From Isoptericola peretonis (GTDB taxonomy: Bacteria; Actinomycetota; Actinomycetes; Actinomycetales; Cellulomonadaceae): a stretch of 64,000 nucleotides of DNA. A program made the position numbers and the translations under genes. The number at the start of each line of letters is the position of its first letter. Position 1 is the first letter of the stretch. The notes under the pieces were generated by a model that had not been told where the DNA came from, ran no database searches, and worked only from the letters and a program-made list of their open reading frames with translations. Positions 23,880 to 31,693 of this stretch are shown one piece after another. The stretch covers positions 62,001-126,000 of the forward strand of contig JALQCY010000008.1 in NCBI GenBank assembly GCA_023241745.1. Direction: 5' to 3'.

Positions 23880-25355
23880 TCAGACGAAGGACGGCGCGGA
23901 CAGCGGCGCCAGCGGGGTGCCGTCGAACGTCGTGAGGTCGACGTCGCCCTCGAGCTCGAGGTCGGAGACCGACGACAGCGTGCCGCGGATGGCGGTCGCG
24001 GCGGCGACGAGCGGCGACACGAGGTGCGTGCGCCCGCCCTTGCCCTGGCGCCCCTCGAAGTTGCGGTTCGAGGTGGACGCCGCGCGCTCGCCCGGCGCGA
24101 GCTGGTCGGGGTTCATGCCGAGGCACATCGAACAGCCGGCGTTGCGCCACTCGGCGCCGAACTCCTTGAAGATGACGTCCAGGCCCTCGGCCTCGGCCTG
24201 CAGGCGCACGCGCGCCGAGGCCGGCACCACGAGCACGCGCACGTCGTCGGCCTTGTGCCGGCCCTGGAGCACCTTGGCCACGGACCGCAGGTCCTCGATG
24301 CGGCCGTTGGTGCACGAGCCGATGAAGACCGTGTCGACCTTGACGTCGCGCAGCGGCGTGCCGCCCTCGAGCCCCATGTACTCCAGCGCGCGCTCGGCGG
24401 CGACCCGCTCGTTCTCGTCCGCGATCTCGGCGGGGACGGGCACCGACGCCGAGAGCGGCAGGCCCTGGCCGGGGTTGGTGCCCCAGGTGACGAACGGCTC
24501 GAGGTCGGCGGCCTCGAGCACCACCTCGGCGTCGAACTCGGCGTCGTCGTCGCTGCGCAGCGTCTTCCAGTACTCGACGGCCTCGTCCCAGTCGGCGCCC
24601 TCGGGCGCGTGCGGGCGGCCCTGGAGGTAGTCGAACGTCGTCTGGTCGGGGGCGATCATGCCCGCGCGGGCGCCCGCCTCGATGGACATGTTGCAGATGG
24701 TCATCCGCGCCTCCATCGAGAGCCGGCGGATGGCCTCGCCGCGGTACTCGAGCACGTAGCCCTGCCCGCCGCCGGTGCCGATCTTGGCGATGATCGCCAG
24801 GATGATGTCCTTGCTGGTGGCGCCCGGGGGCAGCTCGCCGTTGACGGTGATCGCCATCGTCTTGAACGGCGCGAGCGGCAGGGTCTGCGTGGCGAGCACG
24901 TGCTCCACCTCGGACGTGCCGATGCCGAAGGCCAGCGCGCCGAACGCGCCGTGCGTGGAGGTGTGCGAGTCGCCGCACACCACGGTCAGGCCCGGCATGG
25001 TCAGGCCGAGCTGCGGGCCCACCTGGTGCACGATGCCCTGGTCGGCGTCGCCGAGGGAGTGGATGCGGACGCCGAACTCGCGCGCGTTGTTGCGCAGCGT
25101 GTCGATCTGCGTGCGGCTGGTGAGGTCCGCGATCGGCAGGTCGATGTCGAGCGTCGGGGTGTTGTGGTCCTCGGTCGCGATCGTGAGGTCCGGGCGGCGG
25201 ACGGGGCGACCGGCGAGGCGCAGGCCCTCGAACGCCTGCGGGCTGGTCACCTCGTGGACGAGGTGCAGGTCGATGTAGAGGAGGTCGGGTGCCCCGTCGC
25301 TGCCACGGCGCACCAGGTGCGCCTCCCAGACCTTCTCTGCCAGCGTGCCGGCCAT
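23880..25355 (-). CDS. leuC: 3-isopropylmalate dehydratase large subunit
   Basis: Aconitase-family [4Fe-4S] enzyme of leucine biosynthesis. Cluster cysteines are in GSCTNGR and NAGCSMCLGMN; the substrate-loop motif CGDSHTSTHGAFG and the end SNRNFEGRQGKGGRTHLVSP are also present. Two ATGs are adjacent (25358 and 25355); AGGAG is 6 nt from the second, so 25355 is preferred. Divergent from the IclR gene with 177 nt between them, which carry the palindromes described separately. Confidence 0.97.
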   Translation of the reverse strand: MAGTLAEKVWEAHLVRRGSDGAPDLLYIDLHLVHEVTSPQAFEGLRLAGRPVRRPDLTIATEDHNTPTLDIDLPIADLTSRTQIDTLRNNAREFGVRIHSLGDADQGIVHQVGPQLGLTMPGLTVVCGDSHTSTHGAFGALAFGIGTSEVEHVLATQTLPLAPFKTMAITVNGELPPGATSKDIILAIIAKIGTGGGQGYVLEYRGEAIRRLSMEARMTICNMSIEAGARAGMIAPDQTTFDYLQGRPHAPEGADWDEAVEYWKTLRSDDDAEFDAEVVLEAADLEPFVTWGTNPGQGLPLSASVPVPAEIADENERVAAERALEYMGLEGGTPLRDVKVDTVFIGSCTNGRIEDLRSVAKVLQGRHKADDVRVLVVPASARVRLQAEAEGLDVIFKEFGAEWRNAGCSMCLGMNPDQLAPGERAASTSNRNFEGRQGKGGRTHLVSPLVAAATAIRGTLSSVSDLELEGDVDLTTFDGTPLAPLSAPSFV

Positions 25356-25502
25356 CATGTGCTCCTCGTCCGCCGCGTCCCCACGGCCGTCGTGCGTGTG
25401 CTGTGTCTCGGTCGATGTCCCGGTCGATACCGTCTGTCGGACCCCGTAGGGGCCGACCTGTGAGACGGTCCCGTCCCGTGAGATGCGGTCCTCGACTTGC
25501 AA

Positions 25503-25517
25503 TCTCAGTGACTGAGA
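25503..25517. promoter_or_regulatory. Palindrome, probable NdgR operator for leuCD
   Basis: TCTCAGT-G-ACTGAGA, perfect 7-bp arms, between ndgR and leuC. NdgR/LtbR-type IclR proteins are known to control leuCD from such divergent regions in actinobacteria. This exact site is inferred from symmetry and position only. Confidence 0.6.
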
Positions 25518-25523
25518 CGTCAA

Positions 25524-25542
25524 TATCGTCCTATGGACGATA
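25524..25542. promoter_or_regulatory. Palindrome spanning the ndgR start codon
   Basis: TATCGTCC-TAT-GGACGATA, perfect 8-bp arms centred on the ATG at 25533. CAATAT (25521-25526) stands 6 nt before the ATG as a leaderless-type -10. A protein bound here would cover both promoter and start, so autoregulation is plausible. Confidence 0.5.
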
Positions 25543-26252
25543 CTAGCGGAGTCGGCGTACTCGACAAGGCCGCGTCCGTGCTGGGCGCTCTCGAGGCGGG
25601 TCCCGCCACTCTGGCGCAGCTGGTCTCCTCGACCGGACTCGCCCGCCCCACGGCGCACCGCCTGGCCGTCGCGCTCGAGCACCACCGCCTCGTGGGCCGC
25701 GACATGCAGGGCCGGTTCGTGCTCGGACCGCGCCTCAACGAGCTCGCGACGGCCGCCGGCGAGGACCGGCTGCTCGCCGCGGCCAACCCTGTGCTCACCG
25801 CCCTGCGCGACCACACGGGCGAGAGCGCGCAGCTCTACCGGCGCCAGGGCGACCATCGCGTGTGCGTGGCCGCCGCCGAGCGACCGGTCGGCCTGCGCGA
25901 CTCGATCCCCGTGGGCGCCACCCTCACGATGCACGCGGGCTCCGCGGCGCAGATCCTCCTCGCCTGGGAGGAGCCGGACCGCCTGCACCGCGGCCTGCGC
26001 GAGGCCGTGTTCACCGCGACCATCCTGTCCGGCGTCCGACGCCGTGGCTGGGCGCAGTCCGTCTCGGAGCGCGAGCTCGGCGTCGCGTCCGTCTCGGCCC
26101 CCGTGCGCGGGCCGTCGGGCCGCGTCGTGGCTTCCGTGTCGGTGTCGGGGCCGGTCGAGCGCCTCACCCGGCAGCCGGGCCGCCTGCACTCCGCCGCGGT
26201 GGTGTCCGCCGCCAACCGCCTGACCGAGGTGCTGCGCCGCGCCGGCGAGTGA
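25533..26252 (+). CDS. ndgR: IclR-family regulator of leuCD (NdgR-type), 239 aa
   Basis: IclR architecture: N-terminal winged helix (VGVLDKAASVLGALEAGPAT, LAQLVSSTGLARPTAHRLAV) and a C-terminal GAF-like effector domain (RDSIPVGATLTMHAGSAAQI, RRRGWAQSVSERELGVASVS, APVRGPSGRVVASVSVSG). A divergent IclR gene next to leuCD is the conserved actinobacterial NdgR/LtbR arrangement controlling leucine and related amino-acid genes. No Shine-Dalgarno is present; the -10 placement implies leaderless translation from ATG 25533. Confidence 0.9.
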   Translation: MDDTSGVGVLDKAASVLGALEAGPATLAQLVSSTGLARPTAHRLAVALEHHRLVGRDMQGRFVLGPRLNELATAAGEDRLLAAANPVLTALRDHTGESAQLYRRQGDHRVCVAAAERPVGLRDSIPVGATLTMHAGSAAQILLAWEEPDRLHRGLREAVFTATILSGVRRRGWAQSVSERELGVASVSAPVRGPSGRVVASVSVSGPVERLTRQPGRLHSAAVVSAANRLTEVLRRAGE

Positions 26253-26264
26253 CTCGTCCCCCAG

Positions 26265-26305
26265 CGTGCCCGGCCCGCCGTACCCGATGCGGCGCGCCGG
26301 GCACG
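26265..26305 (+). terminator. Hairpin after ndgR
   Basis: CGTGCCCGGC (26265-26274) pairs perfectly with GCCGGGCACG (26296-26305), with partial pairing inside the 21-nt loop. It starts 13 nt after the ndgR stop. No T-run follows. Confidence 0.6.
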
Positions 26306-26388
26306 GTGCTGTCGGGCTCCGTCCCTGGTCAGTACGCTCCAGGCTGACGGGGCAACCCTGCCCTGCGACCGAGAGGCGTGAGGACCTG

Positions 26389-26556
26389 ATGCCGGCGAAG
26401 GCCAAGACCCTGCTCATCTGGATCGTCGTGATCTTCCTGATCTTCGCGATCGTGAACGACCCGGACCGTGCCGGCAACATCGTCACGTCGATCTGGGACT
26501 TCATCACCAACACGATCTCGAGCTTCGGGCAGTTCTTCTCGACCATCTCCTCTTGA
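26389..26556 (+). CDS. Small membrane protein, 55 aa
   Basis: MPAKAKTLLIWIVVIFLIFA begins a protein with one N-terminal membrane helix, followed by a short amphipathic C-terminal half (GNIVTSIWDFITNTISSFGQ). GAGG stands 7 nt before ATG 26389. It lies directly before a PH-domain membrane protein gene with the stop adjoining or overlapping the next start, so the two are probably co-expressed. The family is recognised only as a short actinobacterial membrane protein. Confidence 0.75.
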   Translation: MPAKAKTLLIWIVVIFLIFAIVNDPDRAGNIVTSIWDFITNTISSFGQFFSTISS

Positions 26557-26561
26557 GCTCC

Positions 26562-27380
26562 GTGACCACCGACGAGCGACGCCAGCGCGAAACCGTCCGC
26601 ACGCACGGGCACCTGCGCCGGTACGTGCTGCCGAACGAGCGGGTGATCGTCGCGACGCGGCACCACTGGGCGGCGCTCCTCGAGCCGATCGCGACGACGG
26701 TGGCGGCGTTCCTGCTCGTCGGCACGATCGTGATGGCGACACCGCTGGAGGTGCGCGGCACCGTCCAGTGGCTGTGGGTGGCGTGGTTCCTCGTGGCGGG
26801 TCGCCTCGCCTGGCGGTGGCTCGAGTGGCGCTACGAGTGGTTCGTGGCCACGGACAAACGGCTCCTGCTGCTCTACGGGCTCGTGGTGCACAAGGTGGCG
26901 ATGATGCCGCTGAAGAAGGTCACCGACATGGGCTACTCCCGCAGCCCGGTGGGCCAGGTGCTCGGGTACGGCCGCTTCGACATGGAGTCCGCCGGCCAGG
27001 ACCAGGCGCTGCGCACCATCCGGTACGTCCCGCACCCCGACGCCACGTACCGCACGCTGTGCGACACGCTCTTCACGCCCGGCGGGCCCCCGCCCGACGA
27101 CGAGGATGACGCCCCGTCCGGTGGAGCGCGGCCCGCGGGCGGGAACGGCCAGGGGGGCGGCCCGACGGTCGTGCCGGGCCGGGAGACCTCCGAGGGGCCG
27201 CGCCCCGTCACGCAGCCGATCGCCGTGCGGCCGGCCCACCCGGCGCCGCGCCCGTCCGAGGCCCAGCCGACCGCGGGGGCGCACCCCGTCACCTGGAAGC
27301 CCACCGGCGCGACGTACGAGCACCCACGCAGCGAGCACCCGCGCACCGACGGCGCGATCGTGCCCGACCCGTTCCTCTGA
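26562..27380 (+). CDS. PH-domain (YdbT/YdbS-type) membrane protein, 272 aa
   Basis: Residues about 20-160 form a bacterial PH module with two membrane helices before it: a pair of hydrophobic segments (LLEPIATTVAAFLLVGTIVM, VQWLWVAWFLVAGRLAW), then YEWFVATDKRLLLLYGLVVH and the PH strand pattern with IRYVPHPDATYRTL. The last 100 residues are Pro/Gly-rich and probably disordered. The start could be GTG 26562 or TTG 26553, the latter overlapping the stop of the small gene; neither has a clear ribosome-binding site. Confidence 0.8.
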   Translation: MTTDERRQRETVRTHGHLRRYVLPNERVIVATRHHWAALLEPIATTVAAFLLVGTIVMATPLEVRGTVQWLWVAWFLVAGRLAWRWLEWRYEWFVATDKRLLLLYGLVVHKVAMMPLKKVTDMGYSRSPVGQVLGYGRFDMESAGQDQALRTIRYVPHPDATYRTLCDTLFTPGGPPPDDEDDAPSGGARPAGGNGQGGGPTVVPGRETSEGPRPVTQPIAVRPAHPAPRPSEAQPTAGAHPVTWKPTGATYEHPRSEHPRTDGAIVPDPFL

Positions 27381-27402
27381 GCCACACCCCGGGAACGACG
27401 AA

Positions 27403-27426
27403 GGCCCGGTCCGCGTGGACCGGGCC
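27403..27426. terminator. Perfect 10-bp hairpin between PH gene and tRNA-Glu
   Basis: GGCCCGGTCC-GCGT-GGACCGGGCC. It lies 22 nt past the PH-protein stop and 12 nt beyond the 3' end of the first tRNA-Glu on the other strand, so it can end both transcripts. Confidence 0.7.
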
Positions 27427-27438
27427 CTGCCTGCTGTG

Positions 27439-27511
27439 TACCCCCAGCGGGATTTGAACCCGCGTTACCGCCGTGAGAGGGCGGCGTCCTAGGCCGCTAG
27501 ACGATGGGGGC
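27439..27511 (-). tRNA. tRNA-Glu (CTC)
   Basis: 73-nt cloverleaf on the minus strand: acceptor GCCCCCA/TGGGGGT with a G-T first pair and discriminator A, anticodon stem CCGCC/GGCGG with loop CTCTCAC, anticodon CTC, and T-loop GTTCAAATC. No CCA is encoded. Identical to the copy at 27576. Confidence 0.95.
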
Positions 27512-27551
27512 CCATGACGGACCCGCTCCGTGAGGAGCGGACCGGTGCTGC

Positions 27552-27568
27552 CGGACGGAGACCGTCCG
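27552..27568. terminator. Hairpin between the two tRNA-Glu genes
   Basis: CGGACGG-AGA-CCGTCCG, preceded nearby by CCGCTCC-GTGA-GGAGCGG at about 27522-27539. They may act in processing or partial termination of the tRNA transcript. Confidence 0.4.
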
Positions 27569-27575
27569 AGCTGCG

Positions 27576-27648
27576 TACCCCCAGCGGGATTTGAACCCGC
27601 GTTACCGCCGTGAGAGGGCGGCGTCCTAGGCCGCTAGACGATGGGGGC
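27576..27648 (-). tRNA. tRNA-Glu (CTC), second copy
   Basis: Identical over all 73 nt to the gene at 27439-27511, same strand, 64 nt upstream of it. Decodes GAG, a very frequent codon in this GC-rich genome. Confidence 0.95.
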
Positions 27649-27725
27649 CTATGACTCGACGATCGCGAGGACCGTCGTGCCGAGCAAACTCTACACACCG
27701 TCGTCGACGGCCGAAGAGGGCTGCG

Positions 27726-27797
27726 CTGGGGTACCAGGACTCGAACCTAGACTAAGTGGACCAGAACCACTCGTGCTGCCAATTACACCATACCCCA
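27726..27797 (-). tRNA. tRNA-Gln (CTG)
   Basis: 72-nt cloverleaf: acceptor TGGGGTA/TACCCCA with discriminator G, D-arm GGTGTAATTGGCAGCAC, anticodon stem GTGGT/ACCAC-type with loop TTCTGGT (anticodon CTG), T-loop GTTCGAGTC. Upstream of the tRNA-Glu pair on the same strand, so the three probably share a transcript. Confidence 0.95.
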
Positions 27798-27957
27798 AAG
27801 GATCGGACCTTCCGGACATCACCGACATGGTCATCATGATCGGTGTGACCCGCGCAGGCCCAACGTCGGAAAACATTACCGGACGTGCGCCCGTCAGCCA
27901 AAACGCGACCAGGGTGCCGTGCGTCACGCCGTGGGCCGGCCGTGCCAGGCTCGGGCC

Positions 27958-28776
27958 ATGACCTCCCCCGCGCACCCGGACCCCCTGCCCACGACCCCGC
28001 CGACCCGCCCCGACCCGCACGCGCACGCCGACCGGGCCGCGTCGTTCGACCGGGACGCCGACGTGTACGCCCAGGTCAGGCCCGGCTACCCGGACGAGGC
28101 GGTCGAGTGGCTCCTGCCCGCCGGGGCCCGGCACGTGCTCGACCTCGCGGCAGGCACCGGCAAGCTCACCGAGGCCGCGCTCGTCGTCCTCGGCCGCCGC
28201 GACCCCGCCGCGGACGTCGTCGCCGTCGACCCGTCGGAGTCGATGCTCGACCAGCTCTCGGCCCGGTTCGCGGGGGTCGCTGCCCACCGCGGCACGGCCG
28301 AGAGCATCCCGCTGCCCGGCGCGTCCCTCGACGCGGTCGTCGTGGGCCAGGCGTGGCACTGGTTCGACGCCGAGGCCGCCGCAGCGGAGATCGCCCGCGT
28401 GCTGCGGCCGGGCGGCTCCCTCGGGGTGGTCTGGAACGTGCGGGACACCTCCGAGGACTGGGTCGCGCGGTTCGGCGAGATCCTGCACCGCGGCGACGCC
28501 CTCGAGCCGGTGGAGGCGGAGCCTCGCGGGCCCGAGCTCGGTGCCGCGTTCGACACCGTCGAGGCGCGGACCTTCCGCTGGGCCGACCGGCTCCCCGCGG
28601 CCGCGCTGCGCACCCTCGCCGGGACCCGCAGCTACCTCCTGACGCTGCCTGACGCCGAGCGGGCGGAGCGGCTCGACGAGGTCGACGCGCTCGTCGAGAC
28701 GCACCCGGTGCTCGCGGGCCGGAGCGAGGTGCGCCTGCCGTACGTGACGCACGCGTTCCGCGCCGTCCGGCGCTGA
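27958..28776 (+). CDS. Class I SAM methyltransferase, 272 aa
   Basis: Rossmann methyltransferase: motif I VLDLAAGTGKLTEA, motif II VVAVDPSESML, motif III-IV SLDAVVVGQAWHWFD, then VLRPGGSLGVVWNVRD. The QAWHWFD signature marks the group related to UbiE/trans-aconitate-type methyltransferases. Substrate unknown. ATG 27958 is preceded by CAGGCT with 6 nt spacing rather than by a ribosome-binding site. Divergent from the tRNA cluster. Confidence 0.85.
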   Translation: MTSPAHPDPLPTTPPTRPDPHAHADRAASFDRDADVYAQVRPGYPDEAVEWLLPAGARHVLDLAAGTGKLTEAALVVLGRRDPAADVVAVDPSESMLDQLSARFAGVAAHRGTAESIPLPGASLDAVVVGQAWHWFDAEAAAAEIARVLRPGGSLGVVWNVRDTSEDWVARFGEILHRGDALEPVEAEPRGPELGAAFDTVEARTFRWADRLPAAALRTLAGTRSYLLTLPDAERAERLDEVDALVETHPVLAGRSEVRLPYVTHAFRAVRR

Positions 28777-28803
28777 CCCGCCCCCCGGGCCACGAGCGCG
28801 GCG

Positions 28804-29712
28804 TCAGCGCGCGCCGGCCACCGCGGCGAGCCGCCGGGCGGGCGCGGAGAGCGTGGTGCCGTCGCGCCACACCACGCGCAGCCGGCGGGAGAGGTCGAGC
28901 TGGGCGATCGGCACCGTCACCAGGTGACCGGCGGCGACGTCGTCCGCCACGGTGAGCGCGGACAGCACCGTCACGCCGTCGCCGTGCCGCACGGCCGCCT
29001 TCACGGCCGCGGTGGACCCCAGGGCGGTCACATGCGCGGGAAGCTGCACGCCCGCCTGGCCCAGCGCGTCCTCGAGCACGTCTCGCGTGCCGGAGCCCGC
29101 CTCACGCAGCACGAGGCTCCCGGCGACCAGCAGGGCCGGGCCGACCGAGCGCCGCCGCGCCCACGGGTGGGACGGCGCGACGACCGCCACCAGCTCGTCG
29201 TGGGCCACCGTGCGCGAGACCAGCCCGCGCCGCACCGCCGGGCTCTCGACGAAGCCGAGCTCGGCCGTGCCGTCGAGCACGAGCTCCATCACCTCGCGGG
29301 AGTTGCGGACCACCAGCTCGACGTCGGGCGCGGTGCCGGCACGATCGCGCTCGTCGCGCCCGAACGCGGCGAGCCAGCGGGGCGCCAGGTACTCCGCGAT
29401 CGTCAGGCTGGCGGCGACGCGCAGCGCGGGCGGCGGCGACTCCCGGAGCGCGCGGACCGCGGTCTCGAAGCGGTCGGCGGCGTGCACGACGTCGCGCGCC
29501 GCCTCGGCGACCTGGTGGCCGACGGCGGTGAGGGCCGTCCCGCGCGGGCCGCGGGCGAGGAGCTCGAGGCCCAGCCGCCGCTCCAGGCGGTGCAGCCCCG
29601 CGGACGCCGTGGGCTGGGAGACGCCCGAGGCGCGCGCGGCGGCGCTGATCGACCCGTGCGCGTCGACGGCGACGAGCAGCTCGAGCGCGGCCAGGGGTGG
29701 ACGGTCTGCCAT
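28804..29712 (-). CDS. LysR-family regulator, 302 aa
   Basis: N-terminal winged helix (AALELLVAVDAHGSISAAAR, ASGVSQPTASAGLHRLERRL) and a periplasmic-binding-type effector domain. It is divergent from a YeiH-type transporter, the same pairing as E. coli yeiE-yeiH, so it probably activates that gene in response to sulfur or anion status. TAGACT is placed 6 nt before ATG 29712, a leaderless-type promoter. Confidence 0.92.
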   Translation of the reverse strand: MADRPPLAALELLVAVDAHGSISAAARASGVSQPTASAGLHRLERRLGLELLARGPRGTALTAVGHQVAEAARDVVHAADRFETAVRALRESPPPALRVAASLTIAEYLAPRWLAAFGRDERDRAGTAPDVELVVRNSREVMELVLDGTAELGFVESPAVRRGLVSRTVAHDELVAVVAPSHPWARRRSVGPALLVAGSLVLREAGSGTRDVLEDALGQAGVQLPAHVTALGSTAAVKAAVRHGDGVTVLSALTVADDVAAGHLVTVPIAQLDLSRRLRVVWRDGTTLSAPARRLAAVAGAR

Positions 29713-29724
29713 AGCGTCAGTCTA
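29713..29724 (-). promoter_or_regulatory. Leaderless-type -10 of the LysR gene
   Basis: Minus strand TAGACT-GACGCT then ATG 29712. The 69-nt divergent region to the YeiH start must also hold the LysR operator. Confidence 0.45.
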
Positions 29725-29781
29725 TGGATCGATCACGACCTGGCGCTTCCGGGCCGGGGGCGCTGCGGCGAGCCTGGTCAC

Positions 29782-30936
29782 GTGCCGATCGCTCCGCCCT
29801 CCGCCGCGCCCGCCGGACCCTCGACGCGCAGACGTCCCCGCGAGACGTCCCGCCTCGCCCCCGGCCTGGCGCTCGCCGCGGTGGCGACCGTCGTGCTCCT
29901 GGGCGCCAGCCGCGTGCTCGCCCCTCTGACGGGCGGCTCGGTGTCACCGCTGGTGCTGGCCCTCGTGGCCGGCGCGGTGGTCGGCTCCGTGCTCGGCCGG
30001 GATGTCCCGCGGCGCGGGGGCGCCGCCCGGTTCGCCGCACGTGTCGCGCCCGGCACGGACTGGACCGCCCGCACCGTGCTGCGGGCCGGCGTCGTGCTGC
30101 TCGGCCTCCAGCTGTCCGTCCCGGACGTGCTGGCCCTCGGGTGGCTCGGGATCGCCGTGGTCGTCGCCACGGTGACGTGCACGTTCGCCGCCGTCCTCGC
30201 CCTCGGGCGGCTCCTTCGTGTGCCGCGCGCCACCGCCCTGCTGGTCGCCACGGGCTTCTCGATCTGCGGCGCCGCCGCCGTCTCGGCCATGACCGGCGTG
30301 CTCGAGCGCGACCCGCGCGGGGGCCCCGGAGCACCCGCGCGGCTCCGCGACGACGTCGCCGCGGCGCTGGCCCTCGTCACCGTCTTCGGCACGCTCGCGA
30401 TCGTCGCGCTGCCCGCCCTCGCGGGTGCCCTCGGGCTCAGCGACCACCAGGCGGGGCTGTGGATCGGCGCCAGCGTGCAGGAGGTCGCGCAGGTCGTGGC
30501 CGCGGCGGGCACCGTCTCGGCCGCGGCCCTGGCCACCGCGACGGTCACCAAGCTCGCGCGGGTGGTGCTGCTCGCACCCCTCGTCGCGGGCGCCGGCGTC
30601 GCGCTCTCCCGGCGTGCCGCGCGGACCGTCGTCGCGCCGGACGACCCCGGCCAGGACGTGACCCCCGCCCGCCGGACGCCGCCGGTGCCCGGCTTCGTGC
30701 TGGGGTTCCTCGCGGCGGTGCTCGTGCGCAGCACGGGGGTGCTGCCGGACGCCGTCCTGGACGCCGCCTCGCAGGTCACGACCGTGCTCTTCGTCGCCGC
30801 GATGTTCGCCCTCGGCACCGGCGTGGACGTGCCGCGCCTGGCCCGCACCGCGCGTCGGCCGCTGCTGCTCGGCGCGCTGGGCGCCGTCGTCGTCACCGGC
30901 GTCGGGCTGGCCGCGGTGCTGCTGCTCGTGCCCTGA
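29782..30936 (+). CDS. YeiH-family putative sulfate exporter, 384 aa
   Basis: Polytopic membrane protein with about 10-11 helices. Family blocks: ARTVLRAGVVLLGLQLSVPD, LLVATGFSICGAAAVSAMTG, LWIGASVQEVAQVVAAAGTV, and a C-terminal membrane bundle with FVAAMFALGTGVDV. YeiH (UPF0324/DUF340-like) proteins are annotated as sulfate exporters; the evidence for transport is limited. GTG 29782 is the first start in frame that keeps the hydrophobic core; upstream of it the frame loses coding character. Confidence 0.88.
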   Translation: MPIAPPSAAPAGPSTRRRPRETSRLAPGLALAAVATVVLLGASRVLAPLTGGSVSPLVLALVAGAVVGSVLGRDVPRRGGAARFAARVAPGTDWTARTVLRAGVVLLGLQLSVPDVLALGWLGIAVVVATVTCTFAAVLALGRLLRVPRATALLVATGFSICGAAAVSAMTGVLERDPRGGPGAPARLRDDVAAALALVTVFGTLAIVALPALAGALGLSDHQAGLWIGASVQEVAQVVAAAGTVSAAALATATVTKLARVVLLAPLVAGAGVALSRRAARTVVAPDDPGQDVTPARRTPPVPGFVLGFLAAVLVRSTGVLPDAVLDAASQVTTVLFVAAMFALGTGVDVPRLARTARRPLLLGALGAVVVTGVGLAAVLLLVP

Positions 30937-30952
30937 CGGCCCGGCCGGCGGG

Positions 30953-31693
30953 TCAGAGACCGAGGGCCGCGGGCAGCTCGGCGAGACCCGCCAGCACGAC
31001 GATGCCGTCGGCGCGCAGGGCGTCGGCGTCCACGTGGTGCTCGTCGTCGCGGCGCGCGCCGGGGCGGTCGAGCCAGACGCCGGTCAGCCCGGCGTCGTGG
31101 GCGGCGCGGGCGTCGACGGTGGGCTCGTCCCCGACGTAGGCGGTGCGCGCGACGTCGGTGCCCAGGCGGCGGGCGCCCTCGACGAAGACGTCGGGATGGG
31201 GCTTGCCGTAGCCGAGGGTGTCGACGCCCACGAGCACCGGCACGTCGGCGAGGCCCGCGGCCCGCAGCTTGCGCTCCTGCAGCTCGACGTGCGCGTTCGT
31301 CACGATGCCGACGGCGACGCCGGAGGCCCGCAGCGCGGCGACGGCCGCTGCGGCGTCGTCGAACGCCGACCACGACCGCTCGAACGTGCCCCAGAACAGG
31401 GCGTCCCAGGCGGCGAAGGAGCTCTCGGTGACGGGCTCGCCGCCGAACGTGCGGTGCAGCAGGTCGGCGCGCAGCCGGCGCTGCGTGAGCGCGTCCGTCT
31501 CGCCGCGCGTGAACCGCTTGTAGTAGCCGCCCGGGTCCGTCCGCCAGTGCGCCAGCAGCTCGGGGTACCGGTCGGCCGGCACGTGCGGCAGGTACTCCAC
31601 CGCGACGGCCGTGAGCGCCTTGGCGAAGCCGCCCTTGGTGTCGACGAGCGTGTCGTCGACGTCGAGCAGGACGCCGTCTACCCGCCCCGTCAC
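30953..31693 (-). CDS. HAD-superfamily hydrolase, 246 aa
   Basis: Phosphatase-type HAD protein: motif I DVDDTLVDT (nucleophile and second Asp), motif II VTNAH, motif III Lys in GYGKPHPDVF, motif IV YVGDEPTVDARAAHDAG. The helical cap between motifs I and II puts it in the C1 group with phosphoglycolate-phosphatase-like enzymes. GTG 31693 overlaps the gltX stop in GTGA, so it is co-translated with gltX. Natural substrate unknown. Confidence 0.92.
   Translation of the reverse strand: MTGRVDGVLLDVDDTLVDTKGGFAKALTAVAVEYLPHVPADRYPELLAHWRTDPGGYYKRFTRGETDALTQRRLRADLLHRTFGGEPVTESSFAAWDALFWGTFERSWSAFDDAAAAVAALRASGVAVGIVTNAHVELQERKLRAAGLADVPVLVGVDTLGYGKPHPDVFVEGARRLGTDVARTAYVGDEPTVDARAAHDAGLTGVWLDRPGARRDDEHHVDADALRADGIVVLAGLAELPAALGL

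Noticed and set aside
25359..25502. Leucine attenuator or T-box upstream of leuC
   Set aside because: No leader peptide with Leu codons, specifier hairpin or antiterminator pattern could be identified.
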